Positions 43,592 to 52,496 of a stretch of DNA of 64,000 nt are shown piece by piece. Source of the stretch: Streptomyces sp. NBC_00285 (lineage in GTDB: Bacteria; Actinomycetota; Actinomycetes; Streptomycetales; Streptomycetaceae); contig NZ_CP108055.1 of NCBI RefSeq assembly GCF_036174265.1, positions 3,224,001-3,288,000 of the forward strand, given 5' to 3'. The first letter of the stretch is position 1; every line of letters starts with the position of its first letter. The position numbers and the translations under genes are program-made. The notes under the pieces were generated by a model. That model was not told the DNA's origin, searched no databases, and worked only from the letters and a program-made list of their open reading frames with translations.

Positions 43592-45168
43592 CAGTTCTCA
43601 CCCCGTTCGTACACGTCGATCCGGGCCGTGCCGACCAGGCGGCGCTCGCACCGCGTGAAGTGGTCACGCAGGACCGCTTCCTTCGTCTCCTCCCGCTCGT
43701 TCGACTCCTGACGCTCGCGCGCGGGCTCGCGCACCACCACGATCCGTGAGACGCGCAGCATCTCTCGTCGAATGCCCGCGGGCGCCAACTCGTCGCCGTA
43801 CAACGTGTGCGAGGTGTGGGGCGCGGAAGCCAGGGCGATGTCGGTCAGGCCATAGGCGGCCGGGTCCCGCTGGAGGGTCCACACCCGGCGGGAGCCCGGC
43901 AGGAAGATCACGCCGTCGCCTGGTGACGCCGCGGCGCGCAGCGCGCGGGCGACGGCCGGGACGTCGTCGGCCCGGCTCTGGGGGGAGCGCAGGTGCTGCC
44001 CCGCCGGGGCCAGTGCGCCAAGCATCCCGGCGGCCGCGAGCACCAGCGGCACGCGGGCCCGCGCCGAGCGCCACAGCGTGCCGAGGGCGGCGCCCGCGAG
44101 GAGTGCGAGGCCGGCCTGGGCATACAGCACGTACCGGTCGACGTAGAGCGGCCTGACCGCTGAGACGAGGAGGAGCACGGCGGGTGGCAGCAGGAGCAGC
44201 GGCAGGGCCACGGCGGTGAGGCCGGGGTCGTGCGGGGTTCGGTGAGTCCCGGTGCAGGGCGGGGCTTGGGGCGTACGACGATGCACCGCCGCGCAGGCCG
44301 CTCCGGCAACGGCGGTGAGCAGGAAGCCCAGGACGGCACCGGCTGAGGGGGGCTCGATCCAGGCGACCTGCCGTGCCTGGCCGAGGCTGAGCAGCACCAG
44401 GGGCGCGGTCGCCGTCAGCGTGCCGCAGGAGGCCGCCGCCCATGCCCTGACGGCCGTGCGCGGTGCCCGGGCGGCGAGCAGGGCCACGCCATGGGCGACG
44501 AGCGCGAGGAGCGCGAACTCGTGCAGCGCGGCGGCGAGAGCTCCCACCCCGGCGTACCACGCCCAACGGCGACGGTCGGGTTCGGCGCAGGCCCGGACCA
44601 GGGTCCAGGTGTGTGCCACGACGATCGCAGTGACCAGCGCGTACGAGCGGCCCTCCTGCGCGTACCGCTGGACCACGGGCAGCAGTGCGAACACCGTGCC
44701 CGCGGCGAGCCCGGCCGGTGCCCCCGCGAGCCGGCGGCCCAGCGCGGCGACACCGGCCGCGGCACCGGCCATGGCCAGCACGGACGGCAGCCGCAGGGCC
44801 ACCAGACCGCCGTCCCACACGGCGAACACGCCATGCATCAGCAGGTAGTACAGACCGTGCACCGCATCGACGTGCGCCAGCGTCGCCCACAGGTCGGGCA
44901 GGCTCCGGTGGGCCATGTCATAGGTCACGGCCTCGTCCTGCCACAACGTTCCCGCACGGCGGATGCCCCACAGTCCGAGCAGCACGGTCAGAACGGCGGG
45001 GCCCGTGAGGACGGCATACGACGGCGTCAGGAGGCGTGGGCCGGACGGCCGGAGTGTTGCGGACGGGCGGGCGGGGGCGAGGTGCTGTGCCGTGGCCAAG
45101 ACTGGCTCCTCGGGCCGGAGGGATCGATGATCCACAGTCAATTGGCCGGATAATTGATGGTCAGCCAC
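43588..45168 (-). CDS. GT39/ArnT-like membrane glycosyltransferase (paralogue 1)
   Basis: 526-residue enzyme of the same build: WQDEAVTYDMAHRSL, AHVDAVHGLYYLLMHGVFA, AQEGRSYALV and RPLYVDRYVLY occur in the same order as in its neighbour, so the two arose by tandem duplication. The substrate is unknown (mannosyl or similar). From the GTG at 45168 codon six is TTA, which would make initiation-proximal translation bldA-dependent; a later GTG at 45135 would avoid it but has no ribosome site either. It is divergent from the STAND ATPase gene. Confidence 0.83.
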   Translation of the reverse strand: MADHQLSGQLTVDHRSLRPEEPVLATAQHLAPARPSATLRPSGPRLLTPSYAVLTGPAVLTVLLGLWGIRRAGTLWQDEAVTYDMAHRSLPDLWATLAHVDAVHGLYYLLMHGVFAVWDGGLVALRLPSVLAMAGAAAGVAALGRRLAGAPAGLAAGTVFALLPVVQRYAQEGRSYALVTAIVVAHTWTLVRACAEPDRRRWAWYAGVGALAAALHEFALLALVAHGVALLAARAPRTAVRAWAAASCGTLTATAPLVLLSLGQARQVAWIEPPSAGAVLGFLLTAVAGAACAAVHRRTPQAPPCTGTHRTPHDPGLTAVALPLLLLPPAVLLLVSAVRPLYVDRYVLYAQAGLALLAGAALGTLWRSARARVPLVLAAAGMLGALAPAGQHLRSPQSRADDVPAVARALRAAASPGDGVIFLPGSRRVWTLQRDPAAYGLTDIALASAPHTSHTLYGDELAPAGIRREMLRVSRIVVVREPARERQESNEREETKEAVLRDHFTRCERRLVGTARIDVYERGENC

Positions 45169-45260
45169 CGTCCAGGGTGCCTATCAATACCGTTGCACCT
45201 ACCGTGACCCGAGGTTCGCCTGGTGCGGGGTGAGCGACTACGGGAGAGGCGGGGGAAGCG

Positions 45261-46883
45261 GTGGGCCGTTCCGAGAAGCCGCTGGATCCGGCGGCGGGGC
45301 CGGTGGAGCGTTTCGCTTACGCGCTGCGTGAGTTGCGCCGGACGGCCGGCAGCCCCACCTACCGGGAGATGGCCCGGCGCACCGGCTACTCCGCGCCCAC
45401 GTTGTCCGGTGCGGCCGCGGGCGAACGGCTGCCCTCCCTGCCGGTGGCCCTGGCGTATGTCGCCGCCTGCGGAGGCAACACGCGGGAGTGGGAGGGCCGC
45501 TGGCAGGAACTGGCGGCCCTGCCGGTCGCGAACGACGAGGAGGAACCCGCGCCCTATCGTGGGCTGGCTCGCTTCGAAGCGGCGGACGGCGCCCTGTTCT
45601 TCGGGCGCGAGCAGCTCGTCGACGACCTCGTCGGCCTCGTCCGCAAACACCGCTTCGTCGCTCTCGTCGGGGCGTCGGGCAGCGGCAAGTCCTCACTGCT
45701 GCGGGCGGGACTGGTACCCGCGCTGCGCGGACTCGGCGAGGCGGAAGGACGGACGGCGGTCATCCGGGTTTGCACGCCGGGCGAGACTCCCCTGCCCACG
45801 CATTCCGCGTTGTTGCGGCCGGCGGCGGGCGACGCGGACACCGTGCTGATGGTCGACCAGTTCGAGGAGGTGTTCACCCTCTGCCGCACCCCGGAGCTGC
45901 GGGCGGAGTTCGTCCACGAGCTGCTGCGTCCCCTCTCGGACGGCCCCGGGCCCGGACTGCGCGTGGTCGTCGCGATTCGCGCGGACTTCTACGGCCGCTG
46001 CACCGACCACCACGAACTCGTCGAGGCCCTCAACGCGGCCAGTCTGCTGGTGGGTCCGATGACCCCGGATCAGGTCCGCGAAGCGATCGTGCGGCCGGCC
46101 AGGGCGGGACGGCTGGTCGTGGAGCGGGCACTGACCGCCCGGATGGTCTCGGACGTGGCACGGGAGCCCGGTGCCCTCCCCCTGATGTCGCACGCGCTGC
46201 TGGAGCTGTGGCGTCGCCGTCGGGCCCGCACCCTGACCCTGGAGGCCTACGAGGGCTTCGGCGGGGTGCAGGGAGCCGTGGCACACACGGCAGAGGAGGT
46301 CTTCGCGGGTTTCACCGAGGCACAGACGGAGCTCGCCCGCGTGACACTGCTGCGGCTGATCACCCCTGGCGACGGGGCGCCGGACACCCGACGGCCCGCC
46401 GACCGCGCCGAACTGGTCCGCTCCGAGGACGCTGAGGCCGTCCTCGAAGCGCTTGTGCGGGCGCGGCTGGTGACGGTCGACGGCACCGGTGTGGACCTCG
46501 CCCACGAGGCACTCATCACCGCCTGGCCGCGGTTGCGGGCCTGGGTGGACACCGACCGTGAGCGGCTGCGTCTGCAACGGCGGCTGACGGAGTCCGCGCG
46601 GGAGTGGCAGCAGCTGGACCGGGATCCGGACGCCCTGTACCGGGGGACGCGGCTGCTGTCGGCGCGGGACGCCTTCATCGGCGTCGACGGCCCCGCCGCC
46701 GATCTGACGCCGCTGGAGCGGGAGTTCCTCACCGCGAGCCTGCGCAGCGGCCGCTTCCTCCGGCCGGTGCTGATCCCGCTGCGGCGCTTCGTGCGCAGCC
46801 GATGGTGGCTGGTGTTCCGGATCGCGGTGCTGTGTGGCGCGGTGATCTGGACGGTGTGGTTCCTCAACCGTCCCCATCCGTGA
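45261..46883 (+). CDS. HTH-STAND ATPase with C-terminal membrane anchor
   Basis: 540-residue protein. An XRE-like helix-turn-helix (residues ~15-75: YREMARRTGYSAPTLSGAAAG) precedes an nSTAND1-type ATPase beginning YRGLARFEAADGALFFGRE. Walker A is GASGSGKSS (137-145), Walker B VLMVDQFEEVF, sensor VVVAIRADFYGR. A C-terminal helical arm (ALITAWPRLRAW and EREFLTASL) leads to one membrane helix at ~515-535 and the end NRPHP. Related proteins usually carry WD40 repeats after the ATPase; here a membrane anchor replaces them. GTG at 45261 follows GGGGGAAG. Signal and target are unknown. Confidence 0.85.
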   Translation: MGRSEKPLDPAAGPVERFAYALRELRRTAGSPTYREMARRTGYSAPTLSGAAAGERLPSLPVALAYVAACGGNTREWEGRWQELAALPVANDEEEPAPYRGLARFEAADGALFFGREQLVDDLVGLVRKHRFVALVGASGSGKSSLLRAGLVPALRGLGEAEGRTAVIRVCTPGETPLPTHSALLRPAAGDADTVLMVDQFEEVFTLCRTPELRAEFVHELLRPLSDGPGPGLRVVVAIRADFYGRCTDHHELVEALNAASLLVGPMTPDQVREAIVRPARAGRLVVERALTARMVSDVAREPGALPLMSHALLELWRRRRARTLTLEAYEGFGGVQGAVAHTAEEVFAGFTEAQTELARVTLLRLITPGDGAPDTRRPADRAELVRSEDAEAVLEALVRARLVTVDGTGVDLAHEALITAWPRLRAWVDTDRERLRLQRRLTESAREWQQLDRDPDALYRGTRLLSARDAFIGVDGPAADLTPLEREFLTASLRSGRFLRPVLIPLRRFVRSRWWLVFRIAVLCGAVIWTVWFLNRPHP

Positions 46884-46895
46884 GCCGGTGCCCGG

Positions 46896-47753
46896 TCAGC
46901 CTCGCCGGATGACGGCTCGGGCGGCGGCGAGATGGCGTTCCTTGGCCGCCGCGAGGCTCTCGAAGTAGGCCTTGTGCCGACGGATCTCCCGTTTCTGGAT
47001 GCTCTCCTCCGTCTCGGTGAGCAGTTTCACGAGACCGGCCCGCTCTTTGCAGGAAACGTCCGCTTCCGCTGTTTCCAGCTCCGCGGCGGACGGGGTTTTA
47101 GATTTCGCCCAACGCGGATCCTCTGCGGAGGCGTAGAAATCCTTGTACTTGTGCCCCTTCTCGGCCATGCACTGCACCCAGGCGCTCAGGGCGGGTGCCA
47201 CGCGGGAACTCTCGCGTGCCTCGTCGAGGCTCTCCACGTTCAGTTTGTTCACGAGGTCCTCGTTCTCCTCGTTTCCGCGTGCCAGTCGGTCGCCGGCCAG
47301 TTTGTAACAGCCGTCGACGGGATCCGTCGCGGCATTTCTCGCGGCCGCACCCATACGTGCCTCGCGGTCCATTTTCTGGGCGGTGACCTCGGTGGAACCC
47401 AGAAGCCGGGCATTGGTCTTGTAGCCCATATCCCTGGCGACGGGCATCTCGATGACACCGTACCGGCGACGGTTGCGCAGATCGGTGTACTCCTTGCGGT
47501 CGCCGATGACCTGCCAGTCGTGGCCCCGCGTGCGCATGCAGTCGCGGGTCAGGTAGTCCTTGGCGGTCTCGATCAGATAGATCTCGTTGACCGACAACTG
47601 GTAGCGGTCATAGGGCAGGAGAAGGTTCCTGACCTCCTGCGTCGGCGCGGGGGCCGCCGCGAGAACGGTTCCCCGGGTCGCCTCGGGGGAGGCCGCGCAG
47701 GCCGTGACGAGCAGCACGAGGACGGCCGTTCCCGCCAGCCGGTACCTGGTCAT
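46896..47753 (-). CDS. lipoprotein of unknown function
   Basis: 285-residue lipoprotein. The signal RYRLAGTAVLVLLVTAC has a typical lipobox (VTAC, Cys19). The mature protein is helical and highly charged, with paired cysteines (DCMRTRGHDW, DGCYKLAGD, WVQCMAEKGHKYKDF, VSCKERAGL). Similar lipoproteins are common in streptomycetes, usually several per genome, without known role. It lies 62 bases downstream of the I36-type inhibitor gene on the same strand and is probably co-expressed with it. Confidence 0.82.
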   Translation of the reverse strand: MTRYRLAGTAVLVLLVTACAASPEATRGTVLAAAPAPTQEVRNLLLPYDRYQLSVNEIYLIETAKDYLTRDCMRTRGHDWQVIGDRKEYTDLRNRRRYGVIEMPVARDMGYKTNARLLGSTEVTAQKMDREARMGAAARNAATDPVDGCYKLAGDRLARGNEENEDLVNKLNVESLDEARESSRVAPALSAWVQCMAEKGHKYKDFYASAEDPRWAKSKTPSAAELETAEADVSCKERAGLVKLLTETEESIQKREIRRHKAYFESLAAAKERHLAAARAVIRRG

Positions 47754-47815
47754 TCATCCACCTCGGGGAAGGGAAAGCGGAGCGGCGCCGGAGTGACCGG
47801 CACCGCCCCGGAACA

Positions 47816-48202
47816 TCACAGGAACTTGACGCAGCTGGCCTTGTTGTCGAACGAGTTGTTGCTGAAGTCGGAGTCCACGCTGTTCGGCTTGGCGGTGTAG
47901 GAGGCACCGGTGCAGGTGGAGCCGATGTCCCAGAGACCGACGTAGGAACCGGTGTTGTTCCTCATCGAGCTGCCACCGTTCTGTGCGAACGCGGAGGTAC
48001 TGCCCGACCAGTACTTGTTGTTCAGCTCGATGTCGGAGCCGGAGAAGTTGGCGTGCCGGCCGCCGTAGCTGTCGTCCTCGTAGAGAACGAAGTACGTGAC
48101 CTGCGCCCCCGATTCCGCCGCGTGCGCCGTCCCCGTCATTCCGATCGCGCCTCCGGCACACAGAGCGGCAATACCGATGGCCACACCCAGCTTGCGCTTC
48201 AT
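47816..48202 (-). CDS. secreted peptidase inhibitor I36-like protein
   Basis: 128-residue secreted protein: a signal peptide of ~29 residues (KRK start, THAAE end) and a beta/gamma-crystallin-like domain with YFVLYEDDSYGGRHANFSG and NNKYWSGSTSAFAQ, SSMRNNTGSYVGLWD. Family I36 includes the Streptomyces metalloproteinase inhibitor SMPI; inhibitory activity here is inferred. Two cysteines (STCTG, ASCVKF) can form one disulphide. ATG at 48202 follows GGGAGAG. Confidence 0.87.
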   Translation of the reverse strand: MKRKLGVAIGIAALCAGGAIGMTGTAHAAESGAQVTYFVLYEDDSYGGRHANFSGSDIELNNKYWSGSTSAFAQNGGSSMRNNTGSYVGLWDIGSTCTGASYTAKPNSVDSDFSNNSFDNKASCVKFL

Positions 48203-48704
48203 AGCAACTCTCCCATTCGGTGATCCTGGTCGCTCGGGCGGTTTTTCCTTCCGCCGTGGCCAAGTTCAGCCGAATACAAGTTCGGGGTACAGATGATTCG
48301 AGAAGGCTCGAAAGTGCCGCAACGCCGTTGACGAGGCCGGCGGCGCGGAGGAACGGACCCGGTCCCTGCCGCCGCGGCCGCCGGCGCACCTCCAGCAGGT
48401 GGCCGCCGAGGCCCACAACGCGGGCACCTTCCTTTCTCGCGCATCAGCTTCAAGCAGACAATTGCCGCCACCCGACGCTCCGTCGGCGCGGTCTTTCACC
48501 CCTCGACGGCCGGCCTGCTCCGCGAGGCCGTCAATCTCCGCCCCCGGACGCGCTGCGCCCCGTGCCACCGAAGTCAGCGGGACCGCGCACCCTGCGGCCC
48601 GACGAGCCCGCCACCGCCCCGCCCACGTCACCACACCGTCAAGCTCCGGCTCCTCCCCGAACACCGGCGGTCGGCACCGCCGCGCGGCCCGGCGATCCCG
48701 CAGA
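48203..48704. other. 502-base gene-free stretch upstream of the I36 gene
   Basis: No family-like reading frame on either strand. Near the I36 side there is an AT-richer promoter region and a perfect inverted repeat TTCGAG-AAGG-CTCGAA (48297-48312), a possible operator or attenuator for the I36/lipoprotein pair. The remainder (48320-48704) is plain GC-rich sequence in which I see nothing. Confidence 0.5.
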
Positions 48705-50738
48705 TCACGACAACTGAAAAGCGCCGCCTCGGCACTCAGCGGCCTGCGGGTGCCTGATCGTGTTGCGCGGTCCCGACAGCAGGTAGGTCAGAGAGAAGCC
48801 CGCACCGATCACGAGGGCTCCGCCGGCCGAGTCGAGGACCCAGTGGTTGGCGGTCACGATGATCGCGGACACCGTGAACAGCGGATGCAGCAGGCCCAGG
48901 ATCTTCATCCACCACTTCGGCGCCAGGACCGTGATCACGATGCCGCACCACAGGGACCAGCCGAAGTGCAGGGAGGGCATCGCCGCGTACTGGTTGGCGA
49001 CCTCGGTCAGCGCGCCGTAGTCCGGTTTGGAGAAGTCCTGGACGCCGTGCACCGTGTCGATGAAGCCGAGTCCCGGCATCAGGCGCGGCGGCGCCAGTGG
49101 GTACAGCCAGAAGCCGATCAGGCCGAGCAGAGTGGCGAGGCCCAGTGCGGAGCGGGCCCAGCGGTAGTCCACGGGGCGGCGGGCGTAGAGCACGGCGAGG
49201 ATGGCCAGCGGGACGACGAAGTGGAAGGACTCGTAGTAGAAATCGAAGAAGCCGCGCAGCCGATCCGCCCGCGCCACGGCGTGGTTGGCCCAGTGCTCGA
49301 TGTCGATGGACAGCCACTTCTCGAGCGAGTGGATCTGGTGTCCGTGGTGCTCGGCGGTGGCCCGGTCGGCAGTCACCGCGACCCGGACCTGGCCGTAGGC
49401 GGCGTAGACGACGCGGATGAGCAGGATCTCCAGCAGGAGGCTCGGGCGGGTGAGGGCCCGGCGCAGGAAGGGCAGGAGCGGGACGCGCTTCCAGCGGGAC
49501 GGAACGACAGTCGCGTACTCGGTGGGGATCGGCGTCCGGTAGTACGGCGAGGTCCGCGACAGGAAGGGGATCACCATGGCGGCGGCGAGCGCGGCCAGCA
49601 GCACCGCGTTGTCCCGCAGGGTGTACACCGCCGAGATGTGCGGCAGCAGCATCTTCGCCGGGAGCGTCATCACCACCACGACGGCGACCGGCCACACGTA
49701 CCGGTCGCAGGCACGCCTGCCGACCCGTCCGACGACCGCGAGGAGCACCCACAGCAGTTGGTGCCGGCAGGTGGTCGGCTGCACGGCGATCGCCGCGCAG
49801 CCGGTGATCGCGACGGCGAGCAGCAACTGCCCGTCGCGCGCGTACCCGACGGCCCGCCGCACGCCGAGGACCGCGACCGCCGCGCCCAGCACCAGGAAGA
49901 GCGCGATCTCCAGCGGGCCGTTCGGACCGAGCCGCAGCAGCAGACCGTGCAGGGACTGGTTGGCGAGGCCGTCGGCGGCACCGCCGAGACCGGCGCCGGC
50001 GACGTGGCGCACCCAGTAGGTGTACGAGTCGTGCGGCATCGCAGCCCAGGCGAACGCGGTGCTCGCGGCGAAGGTCGCGCCCGAGGTCAGGGCGGCCCGT
50101 CGGCGGCCGGTGAACCAGAGCAGGGCCGCGAAGAGCAGGACCGTGGGCTGGAGGGCGGCGGCGACGCCGATGAGCAGACCGCTGACGCGCTCACCGCGGA
50201 CGGCGAAGCAGGCGACCAGCACCAGCAGGACCGGGATGATGCCGGCCTGCCCGAGGTGGAGTGCGTTGCGCACGGGCAGCGACAGCATGAGGAGGCTGAT
50301 CGCGACCGGCGCGGCGAGCAGGGAGGTGCGGCGGTCGACCGGCTGGGGCAGGGCGCGGGCGACGACGAGGCCGAGGGCGACGACCAGGAGCAGGGTGCCG
50401 AAGGTCCAGCCCCGGCCGAGGGCCTGTTCGGCGGCACCGGCGAGGGGCTTGAGGACGAGTCCCCCGAACGGGGTACCGGTGAACTGCGTCGAGTCGTGGA
50501 GCGAACCCTTCACATACAGGACTCCGTCCGGGCCGGCCCAGGTCTCCAGGTCCGTCCGGCGCTCGCCTCTGGCCGTGCTGAGGACGACGGCCATCTGTCG
50601 TACGGCGAGGACGGCCGCCACCAGCCACGGGGCGAGCCGGGGCGCGCCGAGCCGTGCCTGGGCCCCGATGTGCGCGTGGGCGGTGGTGACTTCGCCGAAG
50701 ACCTCGGCCGGTCGCTCTCCGTGCTCTGCGTTCGCCAC
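48705..50738 (-). CDS. fusion of GT87-type glycosyltransferase and PAP2-type phosphatase
   Basis: 677-residue membrane protein with two modules. Residues ~1-400 form a GT87-like polytopic glycosyltransferase using a polyprenyl-phosphate sugar (KGSLHDSTQFTGTPFGGLVL, LHLGQAGIIPVLL, NQSLHGLLLRLG). Residues ~440-660 form a PAP2/inositol-phosphorylceramide-synthase-like module with IEHWANHAV, AAMPSLHFGWSLW and TANHWVLDSAGG, containing the two phosphatase His motifs. Together they could transfer a sugar and a phospho-headgroup onto a lipid or arabinogalactan-like polymer; this is inference. GTG at 50738 is the most upstream start. Confidence 0.87.
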   Translation of the reverse strand: MANAEHGERPAEVFGEVTTAHAHIGAQARLGAPRLAPWLVAAVLAVRQMAVVLSTARGERRTDLETWAGPDGVLYVKGSLHDSTQFTGTPFGGLVLKPLAGAAEQALGRGWTFGTLLLVVALGLVVARALPQPVDRRTSLLAAPVAISLLMLSLPVRNALHLGQAGIIPVLLVLVACFAVRGERVSGLLIGVAAALQPTVLLFAALLWFTGRRRAALTSGATFAASTAFAWAAMPHDSYTYWVRHVAGAGLGGAADGLANQSLHGLLLRLGPNGPLEIALFLVLGAAVAVLGVRRAVGYARDGQLLLAVAITGCAAIAVQPTTCRHQLLWVLLAVVGRVGRRACDRYVWPVAVVVVMTLPAKMLLPHISAVYTLRDNAVLLAALAAAMVIPFLSRTSPYYRTPIPTEYATVVPSRWKRVPLLPFLRRALTRPSLLLEILLIRVVYAAYGQVRVAVTADRATAEHHGHQIHSLEKWLSIDIEHWANHAVARADRLRGFFDFYYESFHFVVPLAILAVLYARRPVDYRWARSALGLATLLGLIGFWLYPLAPPRLMPGLGFIDTVHGVQDFSKPDYGALTEVANQYAAMPSLHFGWSLWCGIVITVLAPKWWMKILGLLHPLFTVSAIIVTANHWVLDSAGGALVIGAGFSLTYLLSGPRNTIRHPQAAECRGGAFQLS

Positions 50739-51071
50739 GCCGCGTCGGCCTCCCGCTCAGCCGTTTCCCTCTGCGAACGCCGCGGCCCGCGTTCACCCCT
50801 GAGAGAGACATGGACAACCCGGGCTTCGTCAGACGTTATTTACCGTTTTGCCCGAATGACGATAGCCCGCAGAGGGCGCGGTCATGTGCGCGAGACGCGA
50901 GAAGGAACACATGCAATGCGCAAAGCCGGGTATCGGATCGAGGACTAAGTGCCTGCATACACCATGCTTATGCACCCTCAGTGACCTTTCGGGGGCGCGA
51001 TGTGATCCCGGCAAGTCCCCCTAAGGTCGCCTTTTGCCCTTGTCCCCGTCGAAAGGCAGGCGAGCGAAGTT
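50739..51071. other. 333-base divergent promoter region with upstream short frames
   Basis: The region between the GT87-PAP2 gene and the MHS transporter is clearly AT-richer than its surroundings (GTTATTTACCGTTTTGCC near 50834). It should hold both promoters. A well-placed AGAAGGA (50899-50905) precedes overlapping short frames at 50911 and 50916, described separately. Confidence 0.5.
50911..51024 (+). CDS. possible 37-residue Cys-containing upstream peptide
   Basis: ATG at 50911 stands five bases behind AGAAGGA and opens 37 codons with five Cys (MQCAKPG, KCLHTPCLC, GARCDPG). A second ATG at 50916, in another frame, gives a ten-residue peptide MRKAGYRIED ending at 50948. Either could be a regulatory upstream frame for the MHS transporter 48 bases further on. 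Coding is supported only by the ribosome site and position. Confidence 0.35.
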   Translation: MQCAKPGIGSRTKCLHTPCLCTLSDLSGARCDPGKSP

Positions 51072-52460
51072 TTGCCGAGCGCCCCTCCCCTCACGCCCTC
51101 CGTCCGCACCCCCGACAGCCCCGACAGCCCCGACAGCCGCGAAACCACCGTCGTCGACCCGGCCCTCGTGAAGCGCGCCGTGAAGGCCGCCGCGCTGGGC
51201 AACGCGATGGAGTGGTTCGACTTCGGCGTCTACAGCTACATCGCGGTCACCCTGGGCAAGGTCTTCTTCCCGTCCGGGAATCCCACCGCCCAGCTCCTGT
51301 CGACGTTCGGCGCCTTCGCCGCGGCCTTCCTGGTCCGTCCGCTCGGCGGCCTGGTCTTCGGCCCGCTGGGCGACCGCGTCGGCCGCCAGAAGGTCCTCGC
51401 CGTCACCATGATCATGATGGCGGCCGGCACCTTCGCCATCGGCCTGATCCCGTCCTACGCCTCGATCGGCGTCGGCGCCCCGCTGCTTCTGCTGGCCGCC
51501 CGCCTGGTCCAGGGCTTCTCGACCGGCGGCGAGTACGCGGGTGCCTCGACCTTCATCGCCGAGTACGCCCCCGACAAGCGGCGCGGTTTCCTCGGCAGTT
51601 GGCTGGAGTTCGGCACGCTGGCCGGTTACATCGCCGGCGCCGGTCTGGTCACGCTGATGACGGCACTGCTGTCCACCGAGGACCTGGTGTCCTGGGGCTG
51701 GCGGATCCCGTTCCTGATCGCGGGCCCGATGGGCGCCATCGGCCTGTATCTGCGGCTGCGTCTGGAGGAGACCCCGGCGTTCGCGGCGGAGGTCGAGAAG
51801 GCCGAGTCGAGCCGCCCGAAGGTCCCGCTGCGGGAGATGATCGCCGGTCAGTGGCGGACCCTGCTGCTCTGCGTCGGACTGGTCCTGGTCTTCAACGTCA
51901 CCGACTACATGCTGCTGTCGTACATGCCGAGCTACCTGACCAGCGAGCTGAAGTACGACGAGACGCACGGCCTGCTGGTCGTCCTCGCCGTGATGGCGCT
52001 GATGATGGTCGTGCAGCCCTTCGCGGGCGCCCTGAGCGACCGGGTCGGCCGCCGCCCGGTGATCGCCGCCGGCTGCGCGGGCTTCCTGCTCCTGTCCGTC
52101 CCGGCCCTGCTGCTGATCCGCCAGGGAAGCCTGTTCGCGATCGCGCTCGGCATGGGTGCGCTGGGCCTTCTCCTGGTCTGCTTCACGGCGGCCATGCCGT
52201 CGGCCCTGCCGGCCCTCTTCCCGACCCGGGTGCGCTACGGCTCCCTGTCGGTCGGCTTCAACGTCTCGGTGTCCCTGTTCGGCGGCACGACCCCGCTGGT
52301 GGTGACCGCCCTGATCGGCGCGACCGGGAACATGATGATGCCCGCCTACTACATGATGGCCGCGGCCGTGATCGGCGGTGTGGCGGTGTGGTTCATGACG
52401 GAGTCGGCGGGACGGCCGCTGCCGGGGTCGGCGCCGGCCGTCGAACGGAAAACTCCCTGA
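51072..52460 (+). CDS. MHS-family MFS transporter (ProP-like)
   Basis: 462-residue 12-helix transporter of the metabolite:H+ symporter family. AAALGNAMEWFDFGVYSYIAV in helix 1, GPLGDRVGRQKVL in loop 2-3 and VQGFSTGGEYAGASTFIAEY in helix 4 are family signatures; SDRVGRRPVI is the loop 8-9 copy. Substrates in this family are osmolytes or organic acids (betaine, proline, alpha-ketoglutarate). The N-terminus has a PDS tripeptide repeat. The only sensible start is TTG at 51072. A short upstream frame precedes it. Confidence 0.9.
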   Translation: MPSAPPLTPSVRTPDSPDSPDSRETTVVDPALVKRAVKAAALGNAMEWFDFGVYSYIAVTLGKVFFPSGNPTAQLLSTFGAFAAAFLVRPLGGLVFGPLGDRVGRQKVLAVTMIMMAAGTFAIGLIPSYASIGVGAPLLLLAARLVQGFSTGGEYAGASTFIAEYAPDKRRGFLGSWLEFGTLAGYIAGAGLVTLMTALLSTEDLVSWGWRIPFLIAGPMGAIGLYLRLRLEETPAFAAEVEKAESSRPKVPLREMIAGQWRTLLLCVGLVLVFNVTDYMLLSYMPSYLTSELKYDETHGLLVVLAVMALMMVVQPFAGALSDRVGRRPVIAAGCAGFLLLSVPALLLIRQGSLFAIALGMGALGLLLVCFTAAMPSALPALFPTRVRYGSLSVGFNVSVSLFGGTTPLVVTALIGATGNMMMPAYYMMAAAVIGGVAVWFMTESAGRPLPGSAPAVERKTP

Positions 52461-52496
52461 CAGGGCACAGGAGCGCGACTATATTCGTTAGCGCAA

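Noticed and set aside
42017..43711. 564-codon plus-strand frame opposite a GT39 gene
   Set aside because: Shadow frame with biased composition; the minus-strand frame has clear membrane-enzyme motifs.
48399..50948. 849-codon plus-strand frame opposite the GT87-PAP2 gene
   Set aside because: Highly charged repetitive product (many Glu-Gln-Asp-Arg runs), no domains; the opposite strand has a well-conserved fusion gene.
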